Part shown: positions 62,566 to 64,000 of the stretch, in pieces
Position numbering within the stretch: position 1 is the first letter of the stretch
Layout of the letters: each line of letters begins with the position of its first letter
Source of the DNA: VXYL01 sp965199945
GTDB taxonomy: Bacteria > Pseudomonadota > Gammaproteobacteria > Pseudomonadales > Azotimanducaceae
Assembly: GCA_965199945.1 (NCBI GenBank)
Contig: OZ241354.1
Coordinates: 4,402,001-4,466,000 of the forward strand
Length of the DNA: 64,000 nucleotides
Direction of reading: 5' to 3'
Translations under genes and position numbers: made by a program
Notes under the pieces: model-generated
Told to the model about the DNA's origin: nothing
Seen by the model: only the letters and a program-made list of their open reading frames with translations
Database searches by the model: none

Positions 62566-63129
62566 GTGTTGGAGATCGTAGGCACATTGCAGTGGGCAAT
62601 GCCCTTGGTGGCGTCCGTGGGCATTGCCGTCACCGTTTGGCTGACCATCCGGGGATGGCGCAAGGAAGACCGGCGCCGCGAAGTCGAGCGCGCCGAGGCG
62701 GACGCCCGCCGCGACGCGCTGCTGGAGCAGAACGCGATGGAGATCCGCAGCCTTCGCGGCGAGATCAAGGCTGTCGAAGGCCGTCTCGGAAGTCGCATGG
62801 ATGGTCTCGAAAGCGGCCTCGGAAGTCGCATGGATGGCCTCGAAGGCCGCATGGATTCCCTCGAACGCCGTCTCGAAGGTCGCATGGACTCCCTCGAAAG
62901 CCGTCTCGAAGGCCGCATGGATGCCCTCGAAGGCCGTCTCGAAGGCCGCATGGACGGCCTCGAAGGCCGCATCAATGCGCACGAGGACAAATGCGAAGCG
63001 CGTTGGCTGCAACAGGCCAAGGAGTTCGGCGAAATGCGCGGCGCGCTGGCGGCGCTGCAGCGAACAGTCGAGGCCGGCGGCGCGAAGGGCCGCGTGGCCG
63101 ACCCGCCCCAGGACGCCGGCCAGCGGTGA
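62566..63129 (+). CDS. Membrane-anchored coiled-coil protein with internal repeats
   Basis: A 187-residue protein. One N-terminal membrane helix (WAMPLVASVGIAVTVWLTI) is followed by a charged helix that runs to the end. Residues about 75-142 consist of repeated RMDxLExRLEG units of 11 residues, with two 7-residue units, as expected for a hendecad/heptad coiled coil. The GTG start has AGGAGG 10 bp upstream. It probably forms a long parallel rod in the cytosol. It lies 15 bp before the pseudopilin gene. Function unknown. Confidence 0.7.
   Translation: MLEIVGTLQWAMPLVASVGIAVTVWLTIRGWRKEDRRREVERAEADARRDALLEQNAMEIRSLRGEIKAVEGRLGSRMDGLESGLGSRMDGLEGRMDSLERRLEGRMDSLESRLEGRMDALEGRLEGRMDGLEGRINAHEDKCEARWLQQAKEFGEMRGALAALQRTVEAGGAKGRVADPPQDAGQR
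62794..62974 (+). repeat. In-frame tandem repeats of 33 and 21 bp
   Basis: CGCATGGA-type units begin at 62794, 62827, 62848, 62881, 62914, 62947 and 62968 (the last is CGCATCA), giving spacings of 33, 21, 33, 33, 33 and 21 bp. All keep the reading frame and encode hendecad or heptad steps of the coiled coil. Confidence 0.9.
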
Positions 63130-63144
63130 CTTGCGGCGCACGCG

Positions 63145-63615
63145 TTGTTTGCGAAGCGCAGCCCCAGCAAGGGTGCCCCGACGACGCGCCGCCCCACGAC
63201 GCGCCCCGGCGGCTTCACCCTGCTCGAGGCGGTCGTGGCGTTGGCCATCTTCTCCGCCGGTGCCATGGCCCTCTACGGGTTGTACGGCGCCAACTTGACG
63301 GGCTTGACGCGCGCTCGCGACGTCGCTGGACAGCTGCCCATCGTCGAACAGGCCGTCGAGCGCCTCTCCTTGATCGATCTGCGCCAGCAGGCGGAGGGTC
63401 GCTTCGACGTAGGGCCCGCCGAGGTCTCTTGGACGGCCGCGCTCGTCGAACCCCCGCGGCAGAGCCAGAGTGCCAGCGGCTACGTCGGCGCCTTCGAGAT
63501 CGGCCTCTACCAAGTGAACTTCGATGTCGCGGAAGACGGGCGCTTCCTCGGTTCTTGGCAGATGCGCCTTGCGAGCCACGAGCGCGTGCGCGACGCGACG
63601 GCGTTCCAGCAATAG
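63145..63615 (+). CDS. Pseudopilin, GspI-like
   Basis: A 156-residue type IV-pilin-like protein. The prepilin peptidase site is PGG-FTLLEAVVALAIFSAGAM, with Glu5 of the mature protein. An in-frame stop is 18 bp upstream, so TTG 63145 is the only plausible start, giving a 22-residue basic leader. MALYGLYGANLT and the mixed beta C-terminus suit minor pseudopilins of type II secretion. It stands immediately before a GspJ-like gene, the usual I-J order. Confidence 0.8.
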   Translation: MFAKRSPSKGAPTTRRPTTRPGGFTLLEAVVALAIFSAGAMALYGLYGANLTGLTRARDVAGQLPIVEQAVERLSLIDLRQQAEGRFDVGPAEVSWTAALVEPPRQSQSASGYVGAFEIGLYQVNFDVAEDGRFLGSWQMRLASHERVRDATAFQQ

Positions 63616-63626
63616 TGCCAACCACC

Positions 63627-64000
63627 ATGGCCCGCCACGGCGCCGGCATGACGCTCTTGGAGATGCTGGTGGTCTTCGTCCTGGTCGCGCTCTTGAGCGT
63701 CCTCGTGGTACAGGGCGCCGGCTTCTTCTTGGGCAGCTACCAGGCAATCGTCCGCGCCAACCACGGCGTCGCGCGGGACGCGCTGCAGTGGCGCTGGTTC
63801 GCCGCCTCGGTACGCGGCATGGTCGCTTCGCAACTCGCCGCGCGCCGTTTCCAGGGTGCGCCGGACGCGCTCGAAGGCCTCACGCTGCAGCCGGTCGTCG
63901 GCGAGTCCGGGCTGCCGGTGAGAGTGCGCTGGACGCTGCGCGAGTCCGCCTCTGGCGTCGTCCTGGTCTATCGGGAGGGCGAGGACGCCTCTGGCGAGAA
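63627..64000 (+). CDS. Pseudopilin, GspJ-like, cut by the window end
   Basis: Begins at ATG 63627, 11 bp after the GspI-like gene; the first 124 codons are present. The cleavage site is GAG-MTLLEMLVVFVLVALLSVL, with Met instead of Phe at position 1 of the mature protein. The helix is followed by FLGSYQAIVRANHGVARDAL and a beta domain (VRVRWTLRESASGVVLVYR). It should be a minor pseudopilin of the type II secretion tip complex; the rest of the locus is beyond the window. Confidence 0.75.
   Translation, partial: MARHGAGMTLLEMLVVFVLVALLSVLVVQGAGFFLGSYQAIVRANHGVARDALQWRWFAASVRGMVASQLAARRFQGAPDALEGLTLQPVVGESGLPVRVRWTLRESASGVVLVYREGEDASGE

Noticed and set aside
62794..62974. Possible CRISPR or non-coding minisatellite
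   Set aside because: Units are in frame, encode a regular coiled coil and have no spacers.

Overview
High-GC (roughly two-thirds G+C by eye) bacterial chromosome, densely coded, with many GTG and TTG starts. The gene set points to a gammaproteobacterium: cmoA/cmoB, trhO, mnmH/selU, rppH, bolA, comM, a TorF-type porin with glnK and amtB, and type II secretion pseudopilins. The mix of phytanoyl-CoA dioxygenase-like proteins, acyl-CoA dehydrogenases, a CaiB-type CoA transferase, an epoxide-hydrolase-like enzyme and a 1180-residue fused indolepyruvate:ferredoxin oxidoreductase would suit an uncultured marine or host-associated lineage. That last point is inference; no rRNA, tRNA or CRISPR array was seen.

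Layout. 0.1-9 kb is accessory: a zinc-ribbon protein, an AlbA_2/Schlafen-like regulator, a DUF488 protein, an oxidoreductase, then two phytanoyl-CoA dioxygenase genes with a type II restriction-modification pair between them, followed by a fossil of a type I restriction R subunit. 9.2-14.2 kb (minus) holds an acyl-CoA dehydrogenase, a lipoprotein oligopeptidase B and a gamma-glutamyltransferase. 14.5-18.7 kb holds a frameshifted Rpn-type nuclease, an alcohol dehydrogenase, an unknown protein and an outer-membrane barrel protein. 18.8-27.4 kb is a long minus-strand series: cmoA, cmoB, a membrane protein, an acyl-CoA dehydrogenase, a Sel1/TPR lipoprotein, mnmH, a protein with two small barrel-like repeats, a glycosyltransferase and a DUF547 protein.

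27.5-36.9 kb is the polyphosphate locus. A sensor-like membrane protein is translationally coupled to ppk1, which converges on rppH-ppx. The ppk1/ppx junction is duplicated as a direct repeat of about 0.54 kb, and a 1192-residue helicase-nuclease gene of visibly lower GC lies between the copies. 37-45.8 kb has a DUF255 protein, orphan OppBC permeases, msrA, a three-gene short-chain reductase/aldolase/enoyl-CoA hydratase cassette, and a Fic AMP-transferase preceded by a palindrome. 45.9-51 kb holds CoA transferase, thioesterase, VOC, FAD oxidase and epoxide-hydrolase-like genes.

51-53.8 kb is the nitrogen operon torF-glnK-amtB. Its upstream region carries a near-consensus sigma-54 promoter and two GCAC-N7-GTGC NtrC-type sites 32 bp apart, so ammonium uptake is probably under NtrC control. 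53.9-64 kb holds comM, a frameshifted nucleotidyltransferase, a cytochrome c5, the indolepyruvate oxidoreductase divergent from an Lrp regulator, a small secreted protein, bolA-trhO, a membrane-anchored coiled coil built from 33/21-bp repeats, and two pseudopilin genes running off the right end.

The genes that fit together most clearly are TrhO with CmoA/CmoB (5-oxyacetic acid uridine at tRNA position 34), the porin/PII/Amt operon with its own regulatory DNA, and ppk1/ppx with the sensor-like protein and the captured helicase.
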